A stretch of 64,000 nucleotides of DNA from Paracoccus tegillarcae (GTDB lineage Bacteria; Pseudomonadota; Alphaproteobacteria; Rhodobacterales; Rhodobacteraceae), in assembly GCF_002847305.1 (NCBI RefSeq), contig NZ_CP025408.1, positions 728,001-792,000 on the forward strand, read 5' to 3'. Numbering within the stretch: position 1 is the first letter of the stretch; the number at the start of each line of letters is the position of its first letter. Below, piece by piece: positions 8,163 to 17,423 of the stretch. Both the position numbers and the translations under genes were made by a program. Under the pieces are notes generated by a model. That model ran no database searches and had not been told where the DNA came from. It saw only the letters and a program-made list of their open reading frames with translations.

Positions 8163-8733
8163 AGTGGTTACTCCCAAAAAAGGGGCAGAGTCGGCCAACA
8201 TATTCACAAGCGCGACATTCCGCCCTGGTTATTGGTGGAGAGAAAGCAAACCGGTTCCGATCGCCGAGCTATTGCTCACCGTCACGACGGCACGACCGTC
8301 CGTGTCTTGCTGTTGATATCTTTTGGCACCCGCCACCACGGGTGACAAAAGTCCGTCCGCTATTTGGAAAAGATCCAGTTTGCGGCACTCAATTAGAATA
8401 CCCACCACCCCTGCCACCAAAACAGCCGCACGAAGAGGCTAGCCCCCAACAACGGCTTTGGTTAGGTGGCGCAGGGGTCGTCGGGACTAGTCCACCGCCC
8501 TTTGGAGCAGCCCTGACCAGACAAGAGACTTAGTTCTTTCGGGTAGGATCAAAGATGGAATACGCATCGCCATAAACATATATAAATACAGAATGTTAAA
8601 TAAATCAGAGATATAAGTTCTTTAAATATTAATAAAATGTGATATGTTGATAGAGGAAATAAAAAACCAAGTCAGGCGCACAAATTTTTCCGCTAACGAT
8701 TCGCACCGAACGCGGCCAGCAGGGATAAACAGC
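8163..8733. promoter_or_regulatory. Divergent promoter region between repeat-adhesin operon and LuxR-type regulator
   Basis: This 571-base gap contains no supported gene. The adhesin ribosome binding site sits at its left end. Bases about 8565-8650 are strikingly AT-rich (TATATAAATA, TTAATAAAAT) in an otherwise GC-rich window, typical of an upstream control region for regulators or H-NS-like proteins. Small hairpins occur at 8314-8331 (CACCCG/CGGGTG) and near 8285-8300. The length suggests a long 5' leader or several binding sites for the adjacent regulator. Confidence 0.6.
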
Positions 8734-9420
8734 ATGACCATCGTCGCCCTCAACGATGTTTCTTTTACGGCTACGGAACAAACAGCCGAATCAGACGCAA
8801 ATATCGTCTTCGTCGGAAATCAGTTCAATTTCTCCGGCAGTCTTATCGCAGCAACCAGCCAGGAACTGGGGCAGATCGCATCCGCCGTGGTGCACTCTTT
8901 TTCGGATTTCAGGCGATTGATCGCGGCGGCGCAAACCGCGCCCGCGATCACCATACTGGACGAACCAACCATGCGCGGGCTGTCAGAAGAGGATCGCGAT
9001 TTTCTTCTGAGCCTGCCGGATCTGACGATCGGACTGGCATTTTGCAACGCGCCCTACGCTGTCGCCTGCTATCAGGACGAAAAGCTGCGCCTGCATTTGC
9101 CCAGTATGTTCCCCTTGAACGTACGGCTGGATATCTGGCTTTCGATCATCAAACTGATTGCCCATGGCGGCAACTATATCTGCCCCGAGGTCATCGCCGG
9201 CAAGGCTGTGAATGCCGGTTCGGCGGATGATTGCAGCCTGACGCAACGCCAGTTGGACGTGCTGCGGCTGGTCGCGGATGGCCAATCGAACAAGCGCATC
9301 GCCGCCATGCTGGGCCTTTCGATCCACACGGTTAAACTGCATCTGCACAATGCCAACCTTCGGCTCGGCGCACGCAATCGCACCGAAGCCGCGATGCGCT
9401 ATCGTGCCATGCAGTCATGA
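8734..9420 (+). CDS. LuxR-type transcriptional regulator with atypical N-terminal domain (CsgD/VpsT-like layout)
   Basis: The 228-residue protein has a C-terminal LuxR/GerE helix-turn-helix at about residues 165-225 (SLTQRQLDVLRLVADG, then NKRIAAMLGLSIHTVKLH). The N-terminal 140 residues look like a degenerate receiver-type alpha/beta domain without a clear phospho-acceptor Asp pocket. That layout is shared with CsgD and VpsT, which control matrix genes. It is transcribed divergently from the repeat-adhesin operon, so control of that operon is the simplest inference. The ATG at 8734 has an AGGGAT site; longer frames start inside AT-rich DNA. The stop overlaps the next gene by ATGA. Confidence 0.8.
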   Translation: MTIVALNDVSFTATEQTAESDANIVFVGNQFNFSGSLIAATSQELGQIASAVVHSFSDFRRLIAAAQTAPAITILDEPTMRGLSEEDRDFLLSLPDLTIGLAFCNAPYAVACYQDEKLRLHLPSMFPLNVRLDIWLSIIKLIAHGGNYICPEVIAGKAVNAGSADDCSLTQRQLDVLRLVADGQSNKRIAAMLGLSIHTVKLHLHNANLRLGARNRTEAAMRYRAMQS

Positions 9421-9929
9421 CAGACGGTCCAGGCCACGGCGCAACAGAACCCGCGCTGGATGCGGTGCTGCTGAGGGTCGGACGGCTGAACTATTCCTGG
9501 AGCAACACCGAAAGTCTGCTGATCCATCTGCTTTCGGGCCTGAGCGGTATGGCAAAGGACGCCGCCGTCGTCGTTTTCCTGTCAGTGCAATCGACGCGCG
9601 GGCGCATCGAGATGGTCGAAAGGCTGGCCAAGCTGCGCTTGCCGCCGGGCGATCAATTGCAGGAACTGCTGGAATTGACAGATCGCTTCTCAAAGCTTTC
9701 GGCACTGCGCCATCAATACAACCATAGCATTTGGTCATTTCAGGATGACGGCTCTGTTTCAACGATCCTGATGCGAATCGCGGATCGACGCGACAAGATA
9801 CGAATGGGCAGAAAGCAAAGTCTGGACCAGGATCAACTGGCACGACTGGATCAAGAACTAGACGCAATGTCACAGCTGAACCGCAATATCTGGCGGTTTC
9901 TGCGAAAATATGATTTCCCCGTAGACTAA
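9417..9929 (+). CDS. Small helical protein with HEPN-like RX4H motif
   Basis: The 170-residue, mainly helical protein has no named family that I can assign. The pattern (WSNTESLLIHLLSG, FLSVQSTRGRIEMVERLA, then LSALRHQYNHSIW) matches a common class of HEPN-like hypothetical proteins. R98-x4-H103 has the form of the HEPN RNase motif. It overlaps the LuxR-type gene by 4 bases, so the two are translated together. Its role in the secretion island is unknown; a toxin-like RNase, a regulator partner or a neutral family member all remain possible. Confidence 0.55.
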   Translation: MTDGPGHGATEPALDAVLLRVGRLNYSWSNTESLLIHLLSGLSGMAKDAAVVVFLSVQSTRGRIEMVERLAKLRLPPGDQLQELLELTDRFSKLSALRHQYNHSIWSFQDDGSVSTILMRIADRRDKIRMGRKQSLDQDQLARLDQELDAMSQLNRNIWRFLRKYDFPVD

Positions 9930-10228
9930 AATATAGCGCCAAAACCTATATGCAGTGATTTTTCAAAGGTATATATTTGTTGCTTTAAACCAGATCCAGC
10001 CGCACGCTCAGGTTGCAATCTGCTTGCTGCGTCTTATGAATTTTCCGCGCAGGAAATAGGCGCCTTGATTCAATAAAATTCAGTATCCGCAATTACCGGA
10101 TCAAACCGACCAGCTGATCGATATTTCTCCAAGTTATTCTTTAAAGGCAGCAATATCCATCGGGATCTGTGCCATCGATTGCCTGAACCTCCACTGACGG
10201 CTTCCCCAAAATCATCGATCAGCAGACA
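9930..10228. other. AT-rich intergenic DNA after the HEPN-like gene
   Basis: No gene is supported in these 299 bases. Base composition is much richer in A+T than the window average (TATATATTTG, TTCAATAAAATTCAG), like the stretch before the LuxR-type gene. The two AT-rich stretches flank the regulator pair, which hints that this pair was acquired with its flanks. No tRNA or repeat was found here. Confidence 0.5.
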
Positions 10229-10259
10229 GGGGCCGCAGTTCAGCGCTGCGGCCCCTTTT
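10229..10259 (+). terminator. Rho-independent terminator
   Basis: A 10-bp perfect GC-rich stem (10229-10238 with 10246-10255) around a 7-base loop is followed by TTTT on the plus strand. It would end the LuxR/HEPN-like transcript. On the minus strand no T-run follows, so use by the DUF475 gene ending at 10280 is less likely. Confidence 0.75.
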
Positions 10260-10279
10260 GGGTCAAACTTGCAAATAGC

Positions 10280-11359
10280 CTACTCGGCAACCTGTTCGGC
10301 GACCCGGTTAGATCGGATCGAGGACCACAGCGATATACCGATCAGCGTTGCACCGCCCAGGCCGGTGATGACCTCTGGGATATGCACAAAGGCCTGCAGG
10401 AACATGATGATGGACAGTGAGATGATCGCATAGAAAGCACCGTGTTCCAGATAGCGGTACTGTGTCAGCGTGCCCTTTTCGACCAGCATGATGGTCATGG
10501 AGCGCACATACATCGCCCCGATCCCCAGACCGATGGCGATGATGAACAGGTTCTGCGTCAGCGCAAAAGCCCCGATCACACCGTCAAAGCTGAAGGACGC
10601 ATCCAGTACCTCGAGATACAGAAAGGCGCCCAGCCCGCCTTTGGCCCCGGCCTGCAGCATCTCCTGGCTGCTATCCAGCAACCCGCCCAGCACCTCGACC
10701 AGAAGAAAGGTCAAAAGCCCCCAGATCGCAGATTTGAAAAACACCTCGGACGCGACGGGATCAAGGAAATGCGAGAAGACCAGCACCGTGGACAGGACAA
10801 TCGCGACCTCGATGCCGCGAATGGTGGCGTATTTCTGCATCCGCTGCTCTAGCCAGCGGACCCAATGAACGTCCTTCTCATGGTCAAAGAAAAAGCTCAG
10901 CCCGACCATCATGAGAAAGGTCCCGCCAAAGGCCGCGATGGGCAGATGTGCGTCGCGCATGATGCGGGCGTATTCCTCGGGCTGCGAGGCCGCCATGACC
11001 ATTGCCTGCCAGGGCCCGACCTTGGCCGCGATCACAACGATCAGCAACGGAAAGACGATCCGCATACCGAAGACAGCGATCAGAATACCCCAGGTCAGAA
11101 ATCGGCGCTGCCAGGCTGGCGTCATGTCTTTCAGCTTGTTGGCGTTGACGATGGCATTATCGAAGCTGAGCGAGATTTCCAGCACCGCCAGCACGGCACA
11201 GATAAAGAACACACCCAGCGTCCCCGCCACGGTGCCGGTCATCTGCCAGCCCAGAGCCACCCCCAGCGCAAGGCCGACTATCGTCACGATAAAGGCCCAT
11301 TTGAAATATTGCAGCGTCCCACGCGTGGGCGCTGCAACGGATTGCGATCCGTTCGTCAT
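10280..11359 (-). CDS. DUF475 / TerC-like integral membrane protein
   Basis: The 359-residue protein has about nine membrane helices. Both DUF475 hallmarks are present: ISLSFDNAIVNA in the first half and ASFSFDGVIGAF in the second, each with acidic residues inside a membrane segment, as in TerC-type proteins. DUF475 members have been linked to tellurite resistance and metal ion transport, but the substrate of this one is not known. It is a single gene with about 200 bases of free DNA upstream, so it is probably expressed alone. The identity of the family is firm; the function is inferred only. Confidence 0.9.
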   Translation of the reverse strand: MTNGSQSVAAPTRGTLQYFKWAFIVTIVGLALGVALGWQMTGTVAGTLGVFFICAVLAVLEISLSFDNAIVNANKLKDMTPAWQRRFLTWGILIAVFGMRIVFPLLIVVIAAKVGPWQAMVMAASQPEEYARIMRDAHLPIAAFGGTFLMMVGLSFFFDHEKDVHWVRWLEQRMQKYATIRGIEVAIVLSTVLVFSHFLDPVASEVFFKSAIWGLLTFLLVEVLGGLLDSSQEMLQAGAKGGLGAFLYLEVLDASFSFDGVIGAFALTQNLFIIAIGLGIGAMYVRSMTIMLVEKGTLTQYRYLEHGAFYAIISLSIIMFLQAFVHIPEVITGLGGATLIGISLWSSIRSNRVAEQVAE

Positions 11360-11564
11360 GTCAGAATCATCCCTGCGGCTTGTTCGAAAACAGTGCCGAC
11401 ATCACGAACGTACCGCCACGTTCGCCAGAGGGGCCCGGTCACCACCGTGCGTCCGCCGTAGCGGACGAGCCAGCACATGCGCCGTTTGCGGCCAAAAATC
11501 AAGAAGTCTGCGGCCCTGCGGACAAGACAGGCGCTGAATGCGGCAACGATGCCTCAGAAGCGGG

Positions 11565-12110
11565 CTATTTGCCCTTGGGCCTGAATGCAGCGATCCGGGC
11601 CGGATCGGTCTCGACCCGCGCCGCGCCCATCAGATCCAGACAATAGGGTACAGCGGCAAAGACCGCATTCAGGCAGGTCGCAATGGCCGAGGGCTTGCCG
11701 GGGATGGTGATGATCAGCGTCCTGCCGCGGCTGACAGCAGTTTGCCGGGACAGGATCGCGGTCGGCACCTCGCGCAATGATGCGCGACGCATCTCCTCGC
11801 CGAAGCCGGGATATTCGCGCTCGGCCACATCCGCCACTGCCTCGGGGGTCAGATCACGCGGCGCGGGGCCAGTTCCGCCCGTCACAAGGATCAGATCCAT
11901 GCCGTCATCATCGGCCAGCTCCCGCAGCTTTGCCGCCACGACCTCGCGCCCATCGGGAACGATCACGCGGGTGATCTCTATGGGCGAGGTGATGGTCTCG
12001 CGCAGCCAGCTTTCGGCGCCCGGACCACCCTTGTCTTCGTATTCCCCGCTGGCCGCCCGATCACTTACGGTGACGATGGCGATGCGGGTAGTCTGGCGCT
12101 GCTGGGTCAT
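11565..12110 (-). CDS. mogA: Molybdopterin adenylyltransferase
   Basis: The 181-residue protein is a MogA/MoaB-type enzyme. It shows the N-terminal strand [10 protein letters not shown], the substrate-binding loop [16 protein letters not shown] and the C-terminal [11 protein letters not shown]. MogA adenylylates molybdopterin before metal insertion, the last steps of molybdenum cofactor synthesis in the cytoplasm. The ATG overlaps the stop of argG by ATGA, so it is translated together with argG, an association without obvious metabolic logic. MoaB is an alternative name, but the length and loop favour MogA. Confidence 0.88.
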   Translation of the reverse strand: MTQQRQTTRIAIVTVSDRAASGEYEDKGGPGAESWLRETITSPIEITRVIVPDGREVVAAKLRELADDDGMDLILVTGGTGPAPRDLTPEAVADVAEREYPGFGEEMRRASLREVPTAILSRQTAVSRGRTLIITIPGKPSAIATCLNAVFAAVPYCLDLMGAARVETDPARIAAFRPKGK

Positions 12111-13333
12111 TTCACCCGCGCATTTCGGTTACCGATCAGCTTCAGCCGCAGGGCGTTCAGTTTGATGAACCCTGCCGCGTCTTTCTGATCATAGGCCCCG
12201 GCGTCGTCCTCGAACGTCACATGCGCCTCGGAATACAGCGTGTGATCGGACCAGCGACCCACGGTGGTGGCGCTGCCCTTATACAGTTTCAGACGTACGG
12301 TGCCGCTGACATGTTCCTGGCTTTTGTCAATGGCTGCCTGCAGCATTTCGCGTTCGGGGCTGAACCAGAAACCGTTATAGATCAGTTCCGCGTAGCGCGG
12401 CATCAGGCTGTCTTTCAGGTGGCCCGCGCCGCTGTCCAGCGTGATCTGCTCGATGCCGCGATGGGCCTCAAGCAGGATCGTACCGCCCGGCGTTTCATAG
12501 ATGCCGCGCGACTTCATCCCGATAAAGCGGTTCTCGACGAAATCCAGCCGCCCGATGCCGTGCTTGCGACCGTATTCGTTCAGATCGGTCAGGATCGTGG
12601 CGGGCGACAGCGGTTTGCCATTGATCGCCACGGCATCGCCCTGTTCAAACGTCACCTCGATATATTCGGGCTGATCGGGCGCATCCTCGGGGCTGACGGT
12701 ACGCTGATAGACATATTCGGGCGCTTCCTCGGCGGGGTCTTCCAGCGCCTTCCCCTCGCTGCTGGTATGCAGCAGGTTGGCATCCACGCTGAACGGCGCC
12801 TCGCCGCGTTTGTCCTTGGCGATGGGGATCTGGTTGGCCTCGGCGAACTCGATCAGTTTGGTCCGGCTGGTCAGATCCCATTCACGCCATGGCGCGATGA
12901 CGCGGATCGCGGGGTCCAGCGCATAGGCCGACAGTTCGAACCGCACCTGATCGTTGCCCTTGCCGGTCGCGCCATGCGCCACCGCATCGGCGCCGTGCTG
13001 ATGGGCCAGCTCGACCAGACGCTTGGAGATCAACGGCCGCGCAATCGAGGTGCCCAGCAGATACAGCCCCTCATACAGCGCATTGGCGCGGAACATCGGA
13101 AAGACGAAATCGCGGACGAACTCTTCGCGCAGATCCTCGATATGGATGCTCTCGGGCGCGATGCCCAGCAGCTCTGCCTTGGCACGGGCCGGTTCCAGTT
13201 CCTCGCCCTGCCCCAGATCGGCAGTAAAGGTGATGACCTCGCAGCCATATTCGGTCTGAAGCCATTTCAGAATGATCGAGGTGTCTAGCCCACCGGAATA
13301 GGCAAGGACGACTTTCTTCGGCGCGTCGGACAT
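12107..13333 (-). CDS. argG: Argininosuccinate synthase
   Basis: The 408-residue protein joins citrulline and aspartate with ATP to form argininosuccinate, the penultimate step of arginine synthesis. The N-terminal ATP loop AYSGGLDTS is seen at about residues 11-19, and [13 protein letters not shown] marks the synthetase domain. Length is typical. The ATG at 13333 was chosen because the family starts there and an AAGGGAT site lies about 9 bases upstream. It faces ilvA across a divergent promoter region of about 280 bases. Confidence 0.97.
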   Translation of the reverse strand: MSDAPKKVVLAYSGGLDTSIILKWLQTEYGCEVITFTADLGQGEELEPARAKAELLGIAPESIHIEDLREEFVRDFVFPMFRANALYEGLYLLGTSIARPLISKRLVELAHQHGADAVAHGATGKGNDQVRFELSAYALDPAIRVIAPWREWDLTSRTKLIEFAEANQIPIAKDKRGEAPFSVDANLLHTSSEGKALEDPAEEAPEYVYQRTVSPEDAPDQPEYIEVTFEQGDAVAINGKPLSPATILTDLNEYGRKHGIGRLDFVENRFIGMKSRGIYETPGGTILLEAHRGIEQITLDSGAGHLKDSLMPRYAELIYNGFWFSPEREMLQAAIDKSQEHVSGTVRLKLYKGSATTVGRWSDHTLYSEAHVTFEDDAGAYDQKDAAGFIKLNALRLKLIGNRNARVK

Positions 13334-13610
13334 GTGGTTAATCCCTTTGGAATTTGGCAAAAGGGAATAGGACCTTATGCCGCGTGTCACAAGGGCAGGC
13401 CGCAGATATTCCTGATTTCGCGATCATGCCATACTTTGCCGCGTCAAACGGGCAGGAATGGGCAGCAGGTTGCAGGTCCCTGACAACCGGGACTTATGCC
13501 GCTGCATGGGTCTTTCAGCCGCAGCGAATCCCAGCCTTTCAACACCTGCCGGGCGGTGTGCCGCGTCAGTAAGTCTTGATTATCCGGTATTCTCTGGGCA
13601 AGTGACAGGA

Positions 13611-14858
13611 ATGGAAAATTTTGTCGCCTCCGTCCGTTTGGCCGAGGCCGCCTTGCGCGACCTGTTCGAGCCGACGCCATTGCAGCGCAACGACCACCTG
13701 TCGGCCAGGTACAACGCCGATATCTGGCTCAAGCGTGAGGATCTGACTCCGGTTCGCAGCTATAAGCTGCGCGGCGCTTTCAATGCGATGCGCAAGTTCA
13801 TGGCCCAGGGCCAAAGGACGGATGCCCATTTCGTCTGCGCCAGTGCCGGGAACCACGCTCAGGGCATGGCCTTTGCATGTCGCCATTTCGGGGTGCGCGG
13901 CACCGTGTTCATGCCGGTAACAACGCCACAGCAGAAGATCCAGAAAACCCGCGTTTTCGGTGGCGATTCCGTAGAAATCGTAATGACGGGCGACTATTTC
14001 GATCAAACCCTTGCGGCGGCGCAGGCCTTTGCCGCCGAGAAGCAGGCGGTGTTCCTGTCACCCTTTGATTCGGCCGATGTGATGGAGGGGCAGGCCACCG
14101 TGGCGCTGGAAATCATGAGCCAATTGCCCACGGCCCCTGATCTGATCGTCCTGCCCGTCGGTGGAGGCGGGCTGTCGGCCGGGATCGCACGTTATCTGCG
14201 AAGCGATGCGCCGCAGACACAGCTGATCTTCGCAGAGCCACTTGGCGGCGGCAGTCTGCAGGCCGCCCTTGAGAACGGCGCGCTGGTGACGCTGCCGGCG
14301 GTGGACGGTTTCGTCGACGGCGCAGCTGTCGCCCGGATCGGGGCCTTGCCGTTCGAGGAATTGTCGCGTTTCTCACCCAAGGACGTTCATCTGGCACCCG
14401 AGGACCGGATCTGCATCACCATGCTGGAAATGCTGAATACCGAGGGCATGGTCCTGGAGCCAGCAGGCGCGCTGGCCGTCGACATTTTGGCCGATCTGGA
14501 CGATCTGGCCGGCAAAACCGTGGTCTGCATCTGTTCGGGCGGTAATTTCGACTTCGAGCGGCTGCCCGAGGTCAAGGAACGCGCGCAGCGTTTTGCCGGC
14601 AAGAAGAAATACCTGATCCTCAGAATGCCGCAACGGCCCGGGGCACTGCGGGAGTTTCTGGAACTGCTGGGGCCTGACGATGATATCACCCGCTTTGAGT
14701 ATCTCAAGAAATCGGCGCGGAACTTCGGTTCTATCCTGATCGGCATCGAAAGCAGCGACCCCGCGAACCTGACGGCCCTGATGCAACGCCTCGATCACGC
14801 TGATCTGACCTATCGCGACATCACCCGCGACAGCATCCTGTCCGAATTCCTGATCTGA
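13611..14858 (+). CDS. ilvA: Threonine ammonia-lyase (threonine dehydratase)
   Basis: The 415-residue PLP enzyme deaminates threonine to 2-oxobutyrate, the first step of isoleucine synthesis. The PLP lysine lies in RSYKLRGAF near residue 48, the substrate loop is SAGNHAQG and the phosphate loop is VGGGGLSAG. The C-terminal 85 residues form a single ACT-like regulatory domain, which is the short IlvA form. The start could also be GTG at 13602, two codons upstream; ATG at 13611 is taken because the family begins near MENF. It stands alone, divergent from argG. Confidence 0.94.
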   Translation: MENFVASVRLAEAALRDLFEPTPLQRNDHLSARYNADIWLKREDLTPVRSYKLRGAFNAMRKFMAQGQRTDAHFVCASAGNHAQGMAFACRHFGVRGTVFMPVTTPQQKIQKTRVFGGDSVEIVMTGDYFDQTLAAAQAFAAEKQAVFLSPFDSADVMEGQATVALEIMSQLPTAPDLIVLPVGGGGLSAGIARYLRSDAPQTQLIFAEPLGGGSLQAALENGALVTLPAVDGFVDGAAVARIGALPFEELSRFSPKDVHLAPEDRICITMLEMLNTEGMVLEPAGALAVDILADLDDLAGKTVVCICSGGNFDFERLPEVKERAQRFAGKKKYLILRMPQRPGALREFLELLGPDDDITRFEYLKKSARNFGSILIGIESSDPANLTALMQRLDHADLTYRDITRDSILSEFLI

Positions 14859-14894
14859 TCTGCACTGACGATCGGTTTTCGGGACCTGTCCGCG

Positions 14895-15251
14895 TCATGC
14901 CGTATCGGCCCTGCCCTGCTGATTGTCTTCAGTCACGCGCGGCAGATCGCGTATGAACATCTGCTTGGTGAGCGAATAGCAAATGACGATTTCATCCAGC
15001 GAGATGTTTTTCAACTCACCGCGACCGATCCTTGCCTCATAGTCATCGCATAATGTGGCAAAGGCATCGAAGCCGAGGTTGCAGGCGCTGCCCTTGAGGA
15101 AATGCAAATCGCGCGCCAGCTTTGCCGGATCGTCCATCGACAGCAGCATGACAAGGCCTTCGATCTCGTCCAGAAATAGTTCCAGAACTGGTTCGAACTC
15201 GCTCGGGCCGACTTCGTCTCGCAGCGCGCTCACCCGGTTCCAGTCGATCAT
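14895..15251 (-). CDS. Histidine phosphotransfer (HPt) domain protein
   Basis: The 118-residue protein is a single HPt domain. H50 in DLHFLKGSACNLGF is the expected phosphorylated histidine. HPt proteins pass phosphate between a hybrid kinase and response regulators. It is divergent from, and 123 bases from, a gene for a receiver-SpoIIE phosphatase, so it may donate phosphate to or take it from that receiver. The layout recalls HptB/HsbR-type partner-switching control of swarming and biofilm, an inference from neighbourhood only. Confidence 0.88.
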   Translation of the reverse strand: MIDWNRVSALRDEVGPSEFEPVLELFLDEIEGLVMLLSMDDPAKLARDLHFLKGSACNLGFDAFATLCDDYEARIGRGELKNISLDEIVICYSLTKQMFIRDLPRVTEDNQQGRADTA

Positions 15252-15374
15252 AGTTTCCTCGTCACATCACGATTCGTGTTGGCTGGGTCTATCAGGCCGC
15301 GATTACCGAAGCCTTAACCCAACAGCGTGCCGCGATTTACGCGATTTTTACCACCGGCGCGCTATGCAGGCCGC

Positions 15375-16712
15375 ATGAGCGCCACGAATCGTCCTGCACC
15401 CGCGTCCAACGCCGCCAGCGTCCCTCAGACAGCGGGGCGGCTGGTGCTGCTGGTCGATGATAGCCGCGCGCAGCGCCGGATGCTGATGATCCAACTGCAG
15501 CGCGCAGGGTACCGCGTTGCCGAGGCGGAATCAGGTCAGGCGGCGTTGGATTTCTGCGCCATGCAGGAACCCGATTTCATCCTGTCAGACTGGATCATGC
15601 CGGGCATGACTGGTCCTGATTTCTGCCGAAAGTTCAGGGCTCTGACAAAAAAGGGCTATGGCTACTTCATCTTGCTGACGTCCAAGACCGACAAGGCCGA
15701 CATCGCCTTTGGGCTGGAGGCCGGCGCCGACGACTTTCTGACCAAGCCGATCTCGGGCGCTGAATTGCTGGCCCGATTGATGGCCGGCGAACGCATTCTG
15801 GAATTCCAGGAAAAGCTTCGTGCCAGCAATGCGCAACTGCAAAAGACGCTTGACCGCCTCAGTCTGGCACAAGAGGCGCTGGATCGCGATCTGCGCGAAG
15901 CCCGCAAGTTGCAACAGGGGCTGGTGCGCGAACGCTCGGGACGGTTCGAGAACTTCGAATTGTCGCTACTTTTGCGCCCCGCGGGGCATATCGGCGGCGA
16001 TCTGGTCGGCTTTTTCCCGATCAATGAGAACCGCGTTGGCGTCTATGCCATCGATGTGTCGGGCCATGGCGTCACCGCGGCCTTGCTGACGGCGCGACTG
16101 GCGGCGCATCTGTCTGGATCAACCGAACAGAATGTCGCGCTACGCGCGGCGCAGAACGGGCAGGACGCCGTCCCACCCATCGCGCTGGCGCATTTCTTCA
16201 ACAATATGCTGCTCGAAGAGATGCAGACCGATACCTATTTCACCATGGTCTATGCCGATATCGACTATCGAGAGGGCGTGCTGCGTATGGTGCAGGCGGG
16301 GCACCCGCACCCGTTGGTGCAACGCAAGAACCAAGAGATCGAACTGGTGGGTGATGGCGGTATGCCAATCGGTATTTTTGGCCGCCCGCGCTTCAATGAG
16401 TTCGAGGTGACACTGGCGCCCGGCGACCGGCTGTTGATTTCCTCGGATGGCATTACCGAAGCCACTGATCCAGAGGGCAACATGCTTTGCGATGAGGGGC
16501 TCAAATCCTTTGTCCGTGGCCATCAGGCGCTGCAGGGCCATAACTTTCTTGACGCAATTTCGTTCTGCGTGAACCAGTTTTCGCACGGTGATCGGCAAGA
16601 CGATATTTCTGCGGTCCTGATCGAACACCGCGAAAGCCCGCAAACGAAACCTGGCCGCGGCCTGCAACCGCTGCCCGCGCCTGAAAACAACGACCCCGAC
16701 AGCGGCACCTAG
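15375..16712 (+). CDS. Response regulator with SpoIIE/PP2C-type serine phosphatase output
   Basis: The 445-residue protein has an N-terminal receiver (acidic pair D28-D29, phospho-acceptor D72 in SDWIMPGMTG), a short coiled coil at about 145-185, and a PPM/SpoIIE phosphatase domain (HIGGDLVGFF, IDVSGHGVTAAL, ISSDGITEA). Such RsbU/HsbR-like enzymes dephosphorylate anti-anti-sigma factors and so switch on stress or biofilm regulons. The likely phosphate source is the adjacent divergent HPt protein. The ATG at 15375 is supported by GCAGG just upstream; a longer frame starts in non-conserved sequence. Its stop overlaps the convergent Nudix gene by 4 bases. Confidence 0.92.
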   Translation: MSATNRPAPASNAASVPQTAGRLVLLVDDSRAQRRMLMIQLQRAGYRVAEAESGQAALDFCAMQEPDFILSDWIMPGMTGPDFCRKFRALTKKGYGYFILLTSKTDKADIAFGLEAGADDFLTKPISGAELLARLMAGERILEFQEKLRASNAQLQKTLDRLSLAQEALDRDLREARKLQQGLVRERSGRFENFELSLLLRPAGHIGGDLVGFFPINENRVGVYAIDVSGHGVTAALLTARLAAHLSGSTEQNVALRAAQNGQDAVPPIALAHFFNNMLLEEMQTDTYFTMVYADIDYREGVLRMVQAGHPHPLVQRKNQEIELVGDGGMPIGIFGRPRFNEFEVTLAPGDRLLISSDGITEATDPEGNMLCDEGLKSFVRGHQALQGHNFLDAISFCVNQFSHGDRQDDISAVLIEHRESPQTKPGRGLQPLPAPENNDPDSGT

Positions 16713-17239
16713 CGGCGCGACAACACCCCGCCGTGTCGGTCGCGGCGCGTCGGCGACATGGCTTTATCGGGATGACGGCGGCTTGCCTGAGCCAGAAAGC
16801 CACCCTTCATCAGTCGGGTCACAAAGGCACGCGCCCCGGGTTCACTTAGCGCAGCAGGCAGGTCAGCCAGCGGCACCCACACGGCGCGATGATCCGGTTC
16901 AACGGGATCACCTCGACGAACAACCGGCTCAGCCAGCCAGATCGTGCAGATCTTTTCCGCCCAATAGCCGTATTCCGGCAACCACGCATAGCGACGATAG
17001 GCGCCAATACGCCGCGGCGACGCAATGGCCCAGCCGGTCTCTTCGAACACCTCACGATGCAGCGCATGGATCGGGCTTTCACCCGGATCAATGCCGCCAC
17101 CGGGCAGTTGCATGTCAGGTTCCGGCCCGGCCTGCAGCGTCAACAGCACCTGCCCTCGGCGCAACAGCAACCCATAGGCACCGGGCCGCGCACGGTAATG
17201 GCGGCCAGTCACGGGCGGTTGTCCGTATCGCGGTATCAT
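16709..17239 (-). CDS. Nudix hydrolase
   Basis: The 176-residue protein contains a complete Nudix box (G-x5-E-x7-REVFEETGW) at about residues 47-69, so it should hydrolyse a nucleoside diphosphate linked to another group. The substrate cannot be read from the sequence. The C-terminal 30 residues are Arg-rich and probably disordered. It converges on the receiver-SpoIIE gene with a 4-base overlap and is divergent from hslO. Confidence 0.85.
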   Translation of the reverse strand: MIPRYGQPPVTGRHYRARPGAYGLLLRRGQVLLTLQAGPEPDMQLPGGGIDPGESPIHALHREVFEETGWAIASPRRIGAYRRYAWLPEYGYWAEKICTIWLAEPVVRRGDPVEPDHRAVWVPLADLPAALSEPGARAFVTRLMKGGFLAQASRRHPDKAMSPTRRDRHGGVLSRR

Positions 17240-17335
17240 ACGACGCCCTTCTGCCGTTTCGTGACCGTGGGCCGGAGATAGCCGGCGAGCGACACAGATG
17301 AAAGCCTGCTCTTGGGATCGCTTGGCGATTGCCTA

Positions 17336-17377
17336 TATTAGGGCAGAACACGCATTTATTAGGGCAGAACACGCATT
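17336..17377. repeat. Perfect 21-bp tandem duplication upstream of hslO
   Basis: The unit TATTAGGGCAGAACACGCAT plus a final T occurs twice in direct succession (17336-17356 and 17357-17377). It lies 47 bases before the hslO start, in the leader or promoter. Two helical turns of spacing would place a repeated protein site on the same DNA face. It may equally be a recent slippage event. Confidence 0.9.
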
Positions 17378-17423
17378 GCCCGTGGCCGCCTACTTGCGCG
17401 GCCCGCACTGACCTCAAGGACGA

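Noticed and set aside
7161..8345. 394-residue plus-strand open frame rich in Val/Ile/Arg opposite the same gene
   Set aside because: Antisense shadow of Asn-Asp-Ala repeats; a coherent minus-strand gene with a good ribosome binding site covers it.
9930..10228. Search for a tRNA or phage attachment site in the AT-rich gap beside the secretion island
   Set aside because: No cloverleaf, no direct repeat pair and no integrase gene were found, so a classical integrative island is not supported.
12221..13288. 355-residue plus-strand open frame
   Set aside because: Antisense of argG, whose protein is unmistakable; no ribosome binding site or known family.
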